Source of the DNA: an uncultured Clostridia bacterium | GTDB taxonomy: Bacteria > Bacillota > Clostridia > TANB77 > CAG-508 | Assembly: GCA_934168365.1 (NCBI GenBank) | Contig: CAKPNJ010000001.1 | Coordinates: 172,915 to 236,914 of the forward strand | DNA: 64,000 bases | Reading direction: 5' to 3' | Shown: piece by piece, positions 24,605 to 32,544 of the stretch | Layout of the letters: each line of letters opens with the position of its first letter | How positions within the stretch are numbered: position 1 is the first letter of the stretch | Notes under the pieces: generated by a model | Told to the model about the DNA's origin: nothing | The model's database searches: none | Seen by the model: the letters and a program-made list of their open reading frames with translations, nothing else | Program-made: the position numbers and the translations under genes

Positions 24605-24635
24605 ATTATTCACTCCTTTCACATGTACATTTTAA

Positions 24636-24743
24636 TTAGCAACCACAACCGTTGTTGCATCCGCAGCCATTGCCACAGCAGAAAAGTAATAAGAATAAGA
24701 TTATGAACCATAGTAGTTCACTATTATTGCAACCACATCCCAT
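24636..24743 (-). CDS. 35-aa Gly/Cys-rich single-helix protein
   Basis: 35 aa behind a perfect AGGAGG on the minus strand. Head MGCGCNNSE, hydrophobic helix LLWFIILFLLLF, tail CCGNGCGCNNGCGC. It is a paralogue in design of the gene at 24479-24604 and lies 31 nt upstream of it, so both probably share a transcript. High Cys content suggests metal binding or disulfide cross-linking (inferred). Confidence 0.65.
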   Translation of the reverse strand: MGCGCNNSELLWFIILFLLLFCCGNGCGCNNGCGC

Positions 24744-24923
24744 TGTCTTCTACCTCCTATAAAATATTTTTAGCTCTTTCGTATGGTATATAGTATTCTA
24801 GTTTCTAAAAAAGTGTTACACAAAATAATTACACAAAATTTGTCTAAAAACTATACAAAAAATAGAAAAAGAATGATATAATTCAAAAAGAAATAATTAG
24901 TTATAAAAGCGGAGGAAAAAATA

Positions 24924-27029
24924 ATGGGAAATATAGTTCTATTGGATGACAATACAATAAACAAAATTGCGGCAGGTGAAGTAATTGAAAGACCAGCATC
25001 AGTAGTAAAAGAACTAATGGAAAACTCAATTGATGCAGGAGCAACAGCAATAACAGTGGAAATAAAAAATGGAGGAATTTCATATATAAGAATTACTGAT
25101 AATGGAAAAGGGATTGCGCCAGATGATATGGAAATAGCATTTGAAAGACATGCTACCTCAAAAATTAGAAAAGCAGAAGATTTAGAGACAGTCAAATCTA
25201 TGGGGTTTAGAGGTGAGGCTTTAGCAAGTATAGCAGCTATCAGCAGGGTAGAAATGACTTCAAAATATGTAGAAAATGAAATTGGATACAGAGTAGAAGT
25301 TGAAGGTGGAATAGTAAAAAATAAAGAAGAAGCAGGTTGCCCAAAAGGAACCACTATTGTTATTCAAGATTTATTTTTTAACACACCAGTTAGATATAAA
25401 TTCTTAAAAAAAGATTTTACAGAAGCAGGATATATTGAAGATGTAGTAACAAGAATAGCTTTAATTCATCCTGAAATAGCAGTAAAACTGATTAACACAG
25501 GGAAAACAATAATTCAAACACCTGGGAATAATGACTTTAAGGCAGTTATATATAGCATATATGGAAAAGACATTGCAGAAAATATATTGGAAATAAATTA
25601 TAATTATGAGGATATGACAGTAACAGGAGTAATTGGAAAACCAGTTATAGCTCGTTCAAATCGTTCAAACCAATTATTTTTTGTAAATAAAAGATATGTA
25701 AAAGACAAAACTTTAACAAGTGCAGCAGAACAAGGATATAAGGGCTTAATTACAATTGGTAAATATGGTTTTCTAGTATTAAATATTGAAATGAATCCAC
25801 AAAAGGTAGATGTTAACGTGCACCCTGCAAAACTAGAAGTGAGATTTGAAGAAGAGAGCAAAGTATTTAAAGCAGTATATCATGCTATTAGAGACGGACT
25901 ATTAAAGGGAGACTTAGTAGCAGACACTGAAAGAATGAAAGAAGAAACTAAAACTGTTCCAATGGATACAATAATGGTTAGTACAGCACCGGTTGAACAA
26001 ATAAAATATGACAACAAAATTGAAGAGAAATCTTTTGGAGGACTATTTAGAAAATTCAAAAAAGAAAAAGAAGAACCAGAGGAGGAAGAAGATAAAAGTA
26101 ATTTAATAGCTCAAATTTATTCAAATAAAATGGGATTAAATGAGGCGAAAGAGCAAACAAAAGTAGCAGAAGATACATCAGCATATGAATTACCTGTAAG
26201 TGGAAATGCTACAGCAACAGAAAGCAGTAATAAAATTATAAATAATATAAATAAGTTAGAAGAATTAAAAGTAGAAGATACACCTCAAAGTTTTGATGAA
26301 ATGTATATAAAAACATTTGGTACAATGCCATCTGATGTGAGAAAACAAGTACAAGAGGAAAAAGAAAAAGAAGAAAAAATAACAGTACAACCACAAGAAA
26401 TGACATCATTAGAAAATGTATCAATATTTAAAACAGAAGAAAAAGAAGAAATTCCACCATACAAATTTATAGGAATAGCGTTTTCTACATATATAATTCT
26501 AGAATTAAACAATGAATTATACATACTAGATCAACATGCAGCACATGAAAGAATTTTATACGAAAAGGTAAAGAAAAATTATTATAGTGATTCAGAAAAA
26601 GACTCTCAACTAATGTTGTTACCAGATATTATAAATCTATCACATAAAGAAATGGATATAGCAAAAGAAAATATGGAAATGTTTGAAAAGGCTGGATTCA
26701 CACTAGAGGAGTTTGGAGAAAATACTATAAAACTAAGTGGAGTTCCCAATATATGCTTAGATCTTGATACAAAAGAACTATTCTTGGAAACTCTAGACGA
26801 AATAAATACAGTAGCAAGAACAGCAAAACAAGAAATAGAAGAAAAGTTTATTGCAACAGTAGCATGTAAAGCAGCAGTAAAAGCTAATATGGCATTAACA
26901 GAAGCAGAAGTAGATAATTTATTAAAACAATTATTGGTACTTCCAAACCCATTTACATGCCCTCATGGAAGACCAACAGCAATAAAAATGACGAAAACAG
27001 ATATTGAAAAGAAATTTTCAAGGAGATAG
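24924..27029 (+). CDS. mutL: DNA mismatch repair protein MutL (endonuclease type)
   Basis: 701 aa. MutL couples mismatch recognition to strand incision. The N-terminal GHKL ATPase shows NKIAAGEVIERPASVVKELM, DNGKGI and GFRGEAL. A long charged linker (about 345-500) follows. The C-terminal dimerisation domain has the endonuclease motif DQHA-x2-E-x4-E (DQHAAHERILYE), the ACKAAVKAN segment and the zinc-site CPHGRPT. It is therefore the nicking type used where no MutH exists. No mutS is in view. It heads a cluster running through miaA. Confidence 0.97.
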   Translation: MGNIVLLDDNTINKIAAGEVIERPASVVKELMENSIDAGATAITVEIKNGGISYIRITDNGKGIAPDDMEIAFERHATSKIRKAEDLETVKSMGFRGEALASIAAISRVEMTSKYVENEIGYRVEVEGGIVKNKEEAGCPKGTTIVIQDLFFNTPVRYKFLKKDFTEAGYIEDVVTRIALIHPEIAVKLINTGKTIIQTPGNNDFKAVIYSIYGKDIAENILEINYNYEDMTVTGVIGKPVIARSNRSNQLFFVNKRYVKDKTLTSAAEQGYKGLITIGKYGFLVLNIEMNPQKVDVNVHPAKLEVRFEEESKVFKAVYHAIRDGLLKGDLVADTERMKEETKTVPMDTIMVSTAPVEQIKYDNKIEEKSFGGLFRKFKKEKEEPEEEEDKSNLIAQIYSNKMGLNEAKEQTKVAEDTSAYELPVSGNATATESSNKIINNINKLEELKVEDTPQSFDEMYIKTFGTMPSDVRKQVQEEKEKEEKITVQPQEMTSLENVSIFKTEEKEEIPPYKFIGIAFSTYIILELNNELYILDQHAAHERILYEKVKKNYYSDSEKDSQLMLLPDIINLSHKEMDIAKENMEMFEKAGFTLEEFGENTIKLSGVPNICLDLDTKELFLETLDEINTVARTAKQEIEEKFIATVACKAAVKANMALTEAEVDNLLKQLLVLPNPFTCPHGRPTAIKMTKTDIEKKFSRR

Positions 27030-27034
27030 AGAAA

Positions 27035-27469
27035 ATGATGATTATATTTATTTATATTTGTATTTTAGTGTTAAATTTAGCAACAATTTTTATGACATAT
27101 AAAATGTTAGGAAAAGACCTTGTTCAAAAAGAAAAAATGAAATTTATAGTAGTTGGAATTGCTATTATGTATATGATAGTATCACTAATATATTGGGCAA
27201 GTACAAAAAATATTGACTTAGGAGACGCAAGTGAAACCGGAAAAAACTTGATTATATTTACATTTGTACCAATAAATAGTATGATAGTTTTACCGTTTTT
27301 AGCTAGTTCTTATAAATACTTCAAGCAAGGAAGATTAAAAAACGAAAAATTTAAAAACCGTATAATATTAGTATGTGCAATTTTAATTATTATTTTAATA
27401 ATAGAATTTTTTTACTTTAAAGATATTCAAAATAGTATTTTAAATATGATACAGGCAAATACAAAATAA
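27035..27469 (+). CDS. Small membrane protein of unknown function between mutL and miaA
   Basis: 144 aa, 5 nt after mutL, behind AAGGAGA. Four hydrophobic segments: residues 1-22, about 37-58, 73-95 and 108-128. No motif is recognised. Tight spacing with mutL and miaA indicates one transcript. Confidence 0.7.
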   Translation: MMIIFIYICILVLNLATIFMTYKMLGKDLVQKEKMKFIVVGIAIMYMIVSLIYWASTKNIDLGDASETGKNLIIFTFVPINSMIVLPFLASSYKYFKQGRLKNEKFKNRIILVCAILIIILIIEFFYFKDIQNSILNMIQANTK

Positions 27470-27482
27470 AAAGGAGAACAAA

Positions 27483-28418
27483 ATGAAACCAAAAGTAATT
27501 ATTATATGTGGACCTACAGCATCTGGAAAAACTAGCTTGTCTATTGAACTTGCCAAAAGATTAGATGGTGAAATTATTTCATGTGATTCAATGCAAATAT
27601 ATAAAGATATGACTATAGGCACAGCAAAGCCAACAGTAGATGAAATGGATGGAGTACCACACCATTTAATAGATTTTGTATTACCGAGCGAAAGATACAG
27701 CGTAGCAGATTTTAAAAAGGCTGCTACTCAAAAAATAGAAGAAATCTTAAGCAAAAATAAGACACCAATAATAGTTGGAGGAACAGGGTTATATGTTGAT
27801 GCTCTAGTATACAATATTGAATATCTAGAACTTGAAACAGATCTAAAGTACAGACAGGAACTGGAAAACCAAATAGAACAAGAGGGATTAGAAAAGCTAT
27901 ATGAAAAGGCAAAAGAAATAGATGAACAAGCAATGCAAAGTATTAGCAAAAATGACAAAAAACGTATGATGAGAGTATTAGAAATTTACCATCAGACTGG
28001 CAAAACTAAAACCCAACTAGAAGCAGAATCAAGGCTAACACCGCCACCATATGAATATATTGTTTTTGCAATAACTATGGACAGAGAAAAACTATATGAA
28101 AGAATAAACAAAAGAGTTGACATTATGCTAGAACAAGGATTGATTGAAGAAGTACAAAGCTTAGTAAATAAATACAAAGAATTTCCTACTGCAATGCAGG
28201 GGTTAGGATACAAGGAAGTAGTGGAGTATTTAGAAGGAAAAGCTACTAAAGAAGAAATGATAGAAAAACTAAAAATGGAAACCAGAAGATATGCAAAAAG
28301 GCAGTTGACTTGGTTTAGAAAAAATAAAAACATAAAGTGGATAGATGGTTTAGCACCATTAGAACAAAATATACAATGTATTTTGGAGGAATACAGTGGA
28401 GAAAAAGAAAACAAATAA
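27483..28418 (+). CDS. miaA: tRNA dimethylallyltransferase MiaA
   Basis: 311 aa. MiaA adds the dimethylallyl group to A37 of UNN-reading tRNAs. P-loop GPTASGKTS at residues 9-17, CDSMQIYKDMTIGTAKP, the GGTGLYVDAL motif and the C-terminal KRQLTWFRKN are all present. The next gene starts inside its 3' end. Confidence 0.97.
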   Translation: MKPKVIIICGPTASGKTSLSIELAKRLDGEIISCDSMQIYKDMTIGTAKPTVDEMDGVPHHLIDFVLPSERYSVADFKKAATQKIEEILSKNKTPIIVGGTGLYVDALVYNIEYLELETDLKYRQELENQIEQEGLEKLYEKAKEIDEQAMQSISKNDKKRMMRVLEIYHQTGKTKTQLEAESRLTPPPYEYIVFAITMDREKLYERINKRVDIMLEQGLIEEVQSLVNKYKEFPTAMQGLGYKEVVEYLEGKATKEEMIEKLKMETRRYAKRQLTWFRKNKNIKWIDGLAPLEQNIQCILEEYSGEKENK

Positions 28419-29679
28419 GAAGAAAAAAGTAAAGAACAAAATGAATTTAGAAGCGTTAAATGCTAATAAAAAAACGTTTATTATTTCTGCTGTAATTCTT
28501 TTTATCGCCATATTTTGTATTTATAAAGTAGTAATGTTTATAAAAAATCCTACAGATACATTTACTGTGGAACAAGGAAAAATTTATCAGACAGAAAAAA
28601 CAGTAGGGTATATTATTCGTGAAGAAACTGTAGTAAAAGGTTCAAACTATAAAAATGGAATTGAACAAATAAAAACAGAAGGAGAAAGAGTAGCAAAAGG
28701 AGAGGCTATTTTTCGTTACTATTCTTCTGGAGAAGAAAGCCTAATAAGTAAGATAAAAGACTTAGATGCAAAAATTGATGAGGCTATATCAAAAGAAAAT
28801 ACTTTGCTTCCAGGAGATATAAAAGCACTGGAAAAACAAATAGAAAGTCAAATAATGTCTTTAAGAGAAGAAACTAGTATACAGACAATAACAAAGGTAA
28901 AAAAGGAAATTTCAAATAATATTGTAAAAAAAGCTAAAATAGCAGGAAAGCTAAGTCCGGCAGGTTCATATTTAAATAAACTTATAAATGAAAGAAGTAC
29001 TTATGAAAACAAACTAAATGAGGGGTCAGAGAAACTAAATGCACCAATAAGTGGAACAGTGTCATACAAAGTAGACGGCTATGAAGAAGTTTTTAATCCA
29101 AAAGATTTTTCTAAAATAACATTAAAATTTTTAAATAATCTTAACTTGAAAACAGGGCAAATAGTTGCAGACAGTAAAGAAAGTGCAAAAATAATAAATA
29201 ATTTTGAATGCTATATAGCTTGTGTTTTGGATTCTAAACAAGCACAAGAAGCAGAGGTAGGAAAAAAAGTAAAGTTAAAACTTTCAAATAATAAGGAAGT
29301 TACAAGTAAAATAGAATACATATCAAAAGAAGATGACAAAGTTATAATTGTATTTAAAATTGATGAACAAGTACAAGAGATGATTAGTTATAGAAAGATA
29401 TCTTTTGAAATAATTTGGTGGAGCGATAGTGGCAAGAAAATTCCAAATACGGCAATAGGAAAAGAACAAAAGGGAGAAAATGAAGTTTCGTATATTGTTA
29501 GAACTAGAAATGGATATCAAGATAAAATATGGATTAAAATATTGAGACAAAATGATAAATATGCTATAGTTGATAATTATACAAGTGAGGAATTGAAACA
29601 ATTAGGATATACAAACGAAGAAGTAAAAGGAAGAAAAACATTGACATTATATGACGAAATTCTAAAAAATCCTACATAA
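28396..29679 (+). CDS. HlyD/membrane-fusion-like protein upstream of sepF
   Basis: 427 aa starting at a GTG behind TTGGAGGA, overlapping miaA by 23 nt. Lys-rich N-terminus, one membrane helix (about 30-50), then an extracytoplasmic part with a beta-barrel/lipoyl-like half (KTVGYIIREETVVKGS), a coiled-coil hairpin (about 115-205) and the matching second half (NAPISGTVSYKVDGYEE). This is the HlyD-type fold. No ABC or RND partner is nearby. A similar gene commonly precedes sepF in Clostridia, so a division- or envelope-related role is possible (inferred). Confidence 0.75.
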   Translation: MEKKKTNKKKKVKNKMNLEALNANKKTFIISAVILFIAIFCIYKVVMFIKNPTDTFTVEQGKIYQTEKTVGYIIREETVVKGSNYKNGIEQIKTEGERVAKGEAIFRYYSSGEESLISKIKDLDAKIDEAISKENTLLPGDIKALEKQIESQIMSLREETSIQTITKVKKEISNNIVKKAKIAGKLSPAGSYLNKLINERSTYENKLNEGSEKLNAPISGTVSYKVDGYEEVFNPKDFSKITLKFLNNLNLKTGQIVADSKESAKIINNFECYIACVLDSKQAQEAEVGKKVKLKLSNNKEVTSKIEYISKEDDKVIIVFKIDEQVQEMISYRKISFEIIWWSDSGKKIPNTAIGKEQKGENEVSYIVRTRNGYQDKIWIKILRQNDKYAIVDNYTSEELKQLGYTNEEVKGRKTLTLYDEILKNPT

Positions 29680-29682
29680 AAA

Positions 29683-29765
29683 TATTACAATTATGTTACG
29701 AAAATATTAAGTTATTGTTACAAACTCGAAAAACTATTGACAATATAGCAAAAAAGTTAGATACT
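29683..29765 (+). promoter_or_regulatory. sepF-divIVA promoter with three upstream TATTACAA-like boxes
   Basis: Boxes at 29683-29690 (TATTACAA), 29694-29701 (TGTTACGA) and 29716-29723 (TGTTACAA), spaced 11 and 22 nt, lie ahead of TTGACA (29737-29742) N17 GATACT (29760-29765). The same arrangement precedes cpaB and, partly, rsmD. Confidence 0.6.
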
Positions 29766-29814
29766 AATTACAGTTAAAAACGAAGGACGAGTAATTTTTA
29801 GGAGGTTGTTTTAA

Positions 29815-30288
29815 ATGGCAGGAGCTATAATGGAAAAAGTATTGGGCTTATTTGGCGTAGAACCAGCAGAAGATAGAGATGAAGAAATAGAAGAGGTTGA
29901 TACAGAAGAAATAGAAAATGATGATGAAGATCAAGAAGATAAAAAATTATGGGGGAGAAAGAACACTAAAGTTGTTCCAATGCCTCAAGTTCAACAAGTA
30001 AAAATGGTTATTTCTCAACCAACTACATTTGAACAAGCAGCAAATATTTGTGATTTGCTAAAACAAAAAAAGTCAGTAATTGTTAATTTAGAATATGTTA
30101 ATAAAGATGTTGCGAGAAGAATTATAGATGTTGTATCTGGAGCAGTTCATGCACTAGATGGACATATGCAAAAAATATCTAATTCTATAGTATTGATTGC
30201 ACCATTTAATTATGATATTGAAAATGAAATAGCAAGAGACGAAATAAAAAGTAAGTTATCTGTTTCATGGTTAAGAAATGGAAACTAA
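29815..30288 (+). CDS. sepF: Cell division protein SepF
   Basis: 157 aa behind AGGAGG. SepF tethers FtsZ to the membrane. N-terminal amphipathic helix (MEKVLGLFGV), acidic linker (about 22-45), then the SepF core with KMVISQPTTFEQAANICD, the GAVHALDGHMQKI segment and IVLIAPFNYDI. It lies 15 nt upstream of divIVA. Confidence 0.95.
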   Translation: MAGAIMEKVLGLFGVEPAEDRDEEIEEVDTEEIENDDEDQEDKKLWGRKNTKVVPMPQVQQVKMVISQPTTFEQAANICDLLKQKKSVIVNLEYVNKDVARRIIDVVSGAVHALDGHMQKISNSIVLIAPFNYDIENEIARDEIKSKLSVSWLRNGN

Positions 30289-30303
30289 TTAGGAGGAATA
30301 AAA

Positions 30304-30753
30304 ATGCTTACACCGTTAGACATTGAAAATAAAAAATTTTCAAAACAAATGATGAATGGCTATAGTGTAGATGAAGTAGATGAATTCTTAGATGAAGTAA
30401 CAGCCGACTATGAAAAATTATATAAAGAAACAACAGAAGCTAAAAATAAAATAGAAGATATGCAAGAAGATATGGCTAAGTATAAAAATATTGAAAACAC
30501 TTTAAACAATACTTTAATTATGGCGCAAACAGCAGCAGATGATGTTAAAAACTTAGCAAAACAACAAGCTGAAGCAATATTAAATGAAGCGCAAGCAAAT
30601 GCAAAACATGCAGTAGCAGAGCTTGAACAAGAAATTGTAATGAAACAAAAAGAATTAGAAGATTTGCAAAAACAATTTGATGTATATAAAGCAAAAATGG
30701 AATCAATTCTTATTTCTCAACTAGAATTATTAAAAGATGTAAACAAAGACTAA
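30304..30753 (+). CDS. divIVA: DivIVA-family coiled-coil protein
   Basis: 149 aa. Starts MLTPLDIENKKFSKQMMNGY, followed by DEVDEFLDEV, the DivIVA membrane-curvature-binding N-terminus. Coiled coils run from about residue 30 to 145. It recruits division or polarity proteins to septa and poles. Expressed with sepF and closed by a terminator. Confidence 0.95.
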   Translation: MLTPLDIENKKFSKQMMNGYSVDEVDEFLDEVTADYEKLYKETTEAKNKIEDMQEDMAKYKNIENTLNNTLIMAQTAADDVKNLAKQQAEAILNEAQANAKHAVAELEQEIVMKQKELEDLQKQFDVYKAKMESILISQLELLKDVNKD

Positions 30754-30757
30754 AACT

Positions 30758-30798
30758 AAAAAGGTGCTTTTGGGGACGGGGTCAAAAAGCACCTTTTT
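30758..30798 (+). terminator. Terminator of sepF-divIVA
   Basis: Long stem (AAAAAGGTGCTTTT mirrored as AAAAAGCACCTTTTT) with an unusual G-rich loop (GGGGACGGGGTC). Confidence 0.85.
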
Positions 30799-30852
30799 TA
30801 ATGTATAAAATTAAAAGGATATGCTCAAAACACTATCATCTGTAGTTGTAAT

Positions 30853-30881
30853 TTGACACTATTTACATAAAGCAGTATAAT
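30853..30881 (+). promoter_or_regulatory. Perfect promoter of the 92-aa gene
   Basis: TTGACA (30853-30858), 17-nt spacer, TATAAT (30876-30881). A small hairpin (AATGTATT/AATACATT) lies in the 5' leader. Confidence 0.8.
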
Positions 30882-30932
30882 ATATGTAATGTATTAAAAA
30901 TACATTATATATTACTTTATGGAGGAAAAAAC

Positions 30933-31211
30933 ATGGAAATTCTGCAGAGACAGCCGGAAAACTTCGACGCTAAGAACATTGAGGATATCAGAATCCTTCA
31001 CGAGAACTATAAACGGTGGTATGAACTCTATATAGATGTTATCGGCAAACGAAACATGAAAAATAGGGAAGCATTTAACCAATGCATCAATGATGTTGCA
31101 AGTCAGGTAGACGCCAAGAGCATATATCTTTTGTCTGAAACTACCCCTAAAGGTAGTGTACGACAGACTTATTTTGCACTTCTTCTTCTGGCAAAGAAGC
31201 GTCAGCAGTAA
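30933..31211 (+). CDS. Unknown 92-aa protein with foreign codon use
   Basis: 92 aa behind GGAGG. Soluble, helical, slightly basic at the end (LLAKKRQQ). I do not recognise it. Codon use is far more GC-rich than neighbours, with G/C-ending codons and one in-frame CGG (YKRWYEL). It has its own consensus promoter and terminator, like the other two unknown foreign-looking genes at 7150-8055 and 23501-24091. Probably acquired. Confidence 0.7.
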   Translation: MEILQRQPENFDAKNIEDIRILHENYKRWYELYIDVIGKRNMKNREAFNQCINDVASQVDAKSIYLLSETTPKGSVRQTYFALLLLAKKRQQ

Positions 31212-31217
31212 CCTCCA

Positions 31218-31256
31218 AACAACCCTTTTTCAAAATGAGAAAGGGTTGTTATTTTT
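31218..31256 (+). terminator. Terminator of the 92-aa gene
   Basis: Stem AACAACCCTTTT / GAAAGGGTTGTT followed by ATTTTT. Confidence 0.85.
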
Positions 31257-31334
31257 GCAATTATATTGATAGAAAAGTATATTATGGAAAAACACTTTAC
31301 AATTAGAAAATTTTAATATATAATACGAATGCAA

Positions 31335-31425
31335 TATTACAGAAATTTAACATTATTACAATTGCATTAAGATAATATTACAATTGTGTTAAAATCATTG
31401 ACATATTAGCAGAAAAATATAAAAT
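31335..31425 (+). promoter_or_regulatory. rsmD promoter with TATTACAA boxes
   Basis: Boxes at 31335-31342 (TATTACAG), 31354-31361 and 31376-31383 (both TATTACAA), the last two 22 nt apart. They precede TTGACA (31398-31403) N16 TAAAAT (31420-31425). The C of the last box is 39 nt before the -10, exactly as in sepF and cpaB. Confidence 0.55.
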
Positions 31426-31450
31426 ATATGTATATCATTATAGAGGTACT

Positions 31451-32017
31451 ATGAGAGTAATTAGTGGAACAGCAAGAGGAACTAAATTAAATTCAATTGA
31501 AAGCCTTTCAACAAGGCCTACACTTGACAGAGTAAAAGAATCAGTATTTAACATTATTCAAAATAAAATACAGGATTCAGTTATTTTAGACTTATTTTCA
31601 GGAAGTGGAGCAATAGCAATTGAATTTTTGAGTAGAGGAGCTGAAAAGGCTTATCTATGCGAAAAAAATTCTACTGCAGTAAAAATGATATACAATAATA
31701 TTGAAAAAACAAAAATGCAAGATAAGTCAGTAGTAATGCTTAAAGATTATAAAAAGGCTTTAGAATTATTAAAACAACAAAACTTGCAATTTGATTTTGT
31801 ATACATAGATCCACCATATCAAGCTAATATTTCAGTCGATTCTGTAGAAAGAATCTTATCACTAAATTTACTAAAAGAAAAAGGAAATATAATCATAGAA
31901 ACCGATGATGAGAAACGAGAATTACTCGAATTAGAAAAAATAAATATAGAAGTAACAGATATAAGAAAATATGGAAGAGTAAGTCTTATATTCTTAGCAA
32001 AAAGTGCAACAAAATAG
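31451..32017 (+). CDS. rsmD: 16S rRNA (guanine966-N2)-methyltransferase RsmD
   Basis: 188 aa. N-terminal MRVISGTARGTKL and TRPTLDRVKESVFNI, SAM-binding LDLFSGSGAIAIEFLSRGA, and the catalytic DPPY motif (FVYIDPPYQAN). It methylates G966 of 16S rRNA. The usual coaD does not follow; a small coiled-coil gene does. Confidence 0.95.
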   Translation: MRVISGTARGTKLNSIESLSTRPTLDRVKESVFNIIQNKIQDSVILDLFSGSGAIAIEFLSRGAEKAYLCEKNSTAVKMIYNNIEKTKMQDKSVVMLKDYKKALELLKQQNLQFDFVYIDPPYQANISVDSVERILSLNLLKEKGNIIIETDDEKRELLELEKINIEVTDIRKYGRVSLIFLAKSATK

Positions 32018-32039
32018 CACTCGAAAGGGGTTAAAAACA

Positions 32040-32477
32040 ATGGAAATATTCACCTTATTAGAAACTTTAGAGGATATGTTAGAAAAAAGTAGAAATGTAC
32101 CTTTTTCTAGTAAATGTGTAGTTGATAAAGAGGAAATCTTAGATATAATTAAGGAAATTAGATTAAAATTACCAGAAGAATTGAAACAAGCTAAATGGGT
32201 TAAAGAAGAAAGACAAAGAATTTTAGTAGAAGCTCAAAATGAAGCTGATGAAATAATTAAAGAGGCTGAAAACAGAATTATTTCTATGATTGATGAACAT
32301 GAAATTACAAGAAAAGCATATGAGAAGAAAGTAGAAATCATAGAAACAGCAAATGAAATGTCTAGAGAAATATCAAAAGGAACAAAAGAGTATGCAGACA
32401 GTGTCTTAGCTGGCATTGAAGTTGCACTTCAAGATGCAATGAAGGTAATTCAAAATAACAGAAAAGAACTTAAATAA
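32040..32477 (+). CDS. Conserved-type coiled-coil protein downstream of rsmD
   Basis: 145 aa from the ATG at 32040 behind AAAGGGG; an in-frame start at 32004 overlaps rsmD and has no site. Mostly helical, with a coiled coil from about residue 55 to 110 (AQNEADEIIKEAENRI), resembling DivIVA-like or ATP-synthase-b-like stalks. No catalytic motif. Likely co-transcribed with rsmD. Function unknown. Confidence 0.7.
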   Translation: MEIFTLLETLEDMLEKSRNVPFSSKCVVDKEEILDIIKEIRLKLPEELKQAKWVKEERQRILVEAQNEADEIIKEAENRIISMIDEHEITRKAYEKKVEIIETANEMSREISKGTKEYADSVLAGIEVALQDAMKVIQNNRKELK

Positions 32478-32490
32478 TAATTTTGAAGGG

Positions 32491-32525
32491 GGTCAGACAT
32501 CTTGAAACGTCTGACCTTTATTTTG
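32491..32525 (+). terminator. Hairpin between the coiled-coil gene and ftsK
   Basis: Stem GGTCAGAC / GTCTGACC followed by TTTATTTT. It sits only about 20 nt before the ftsK start. Confidence 0.65.
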
Positions 32526-32544
32526 TATAAAAGGAGAAATACTA

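Noticed and set aside
24814..24857. TTACA-like boxes upstream of mutL as another member of the three-box regulon.
   Set aside because: Spacing (13 and 24 nt) does not match the 11 and 22 nt pattern, and the match to the box is weaker.
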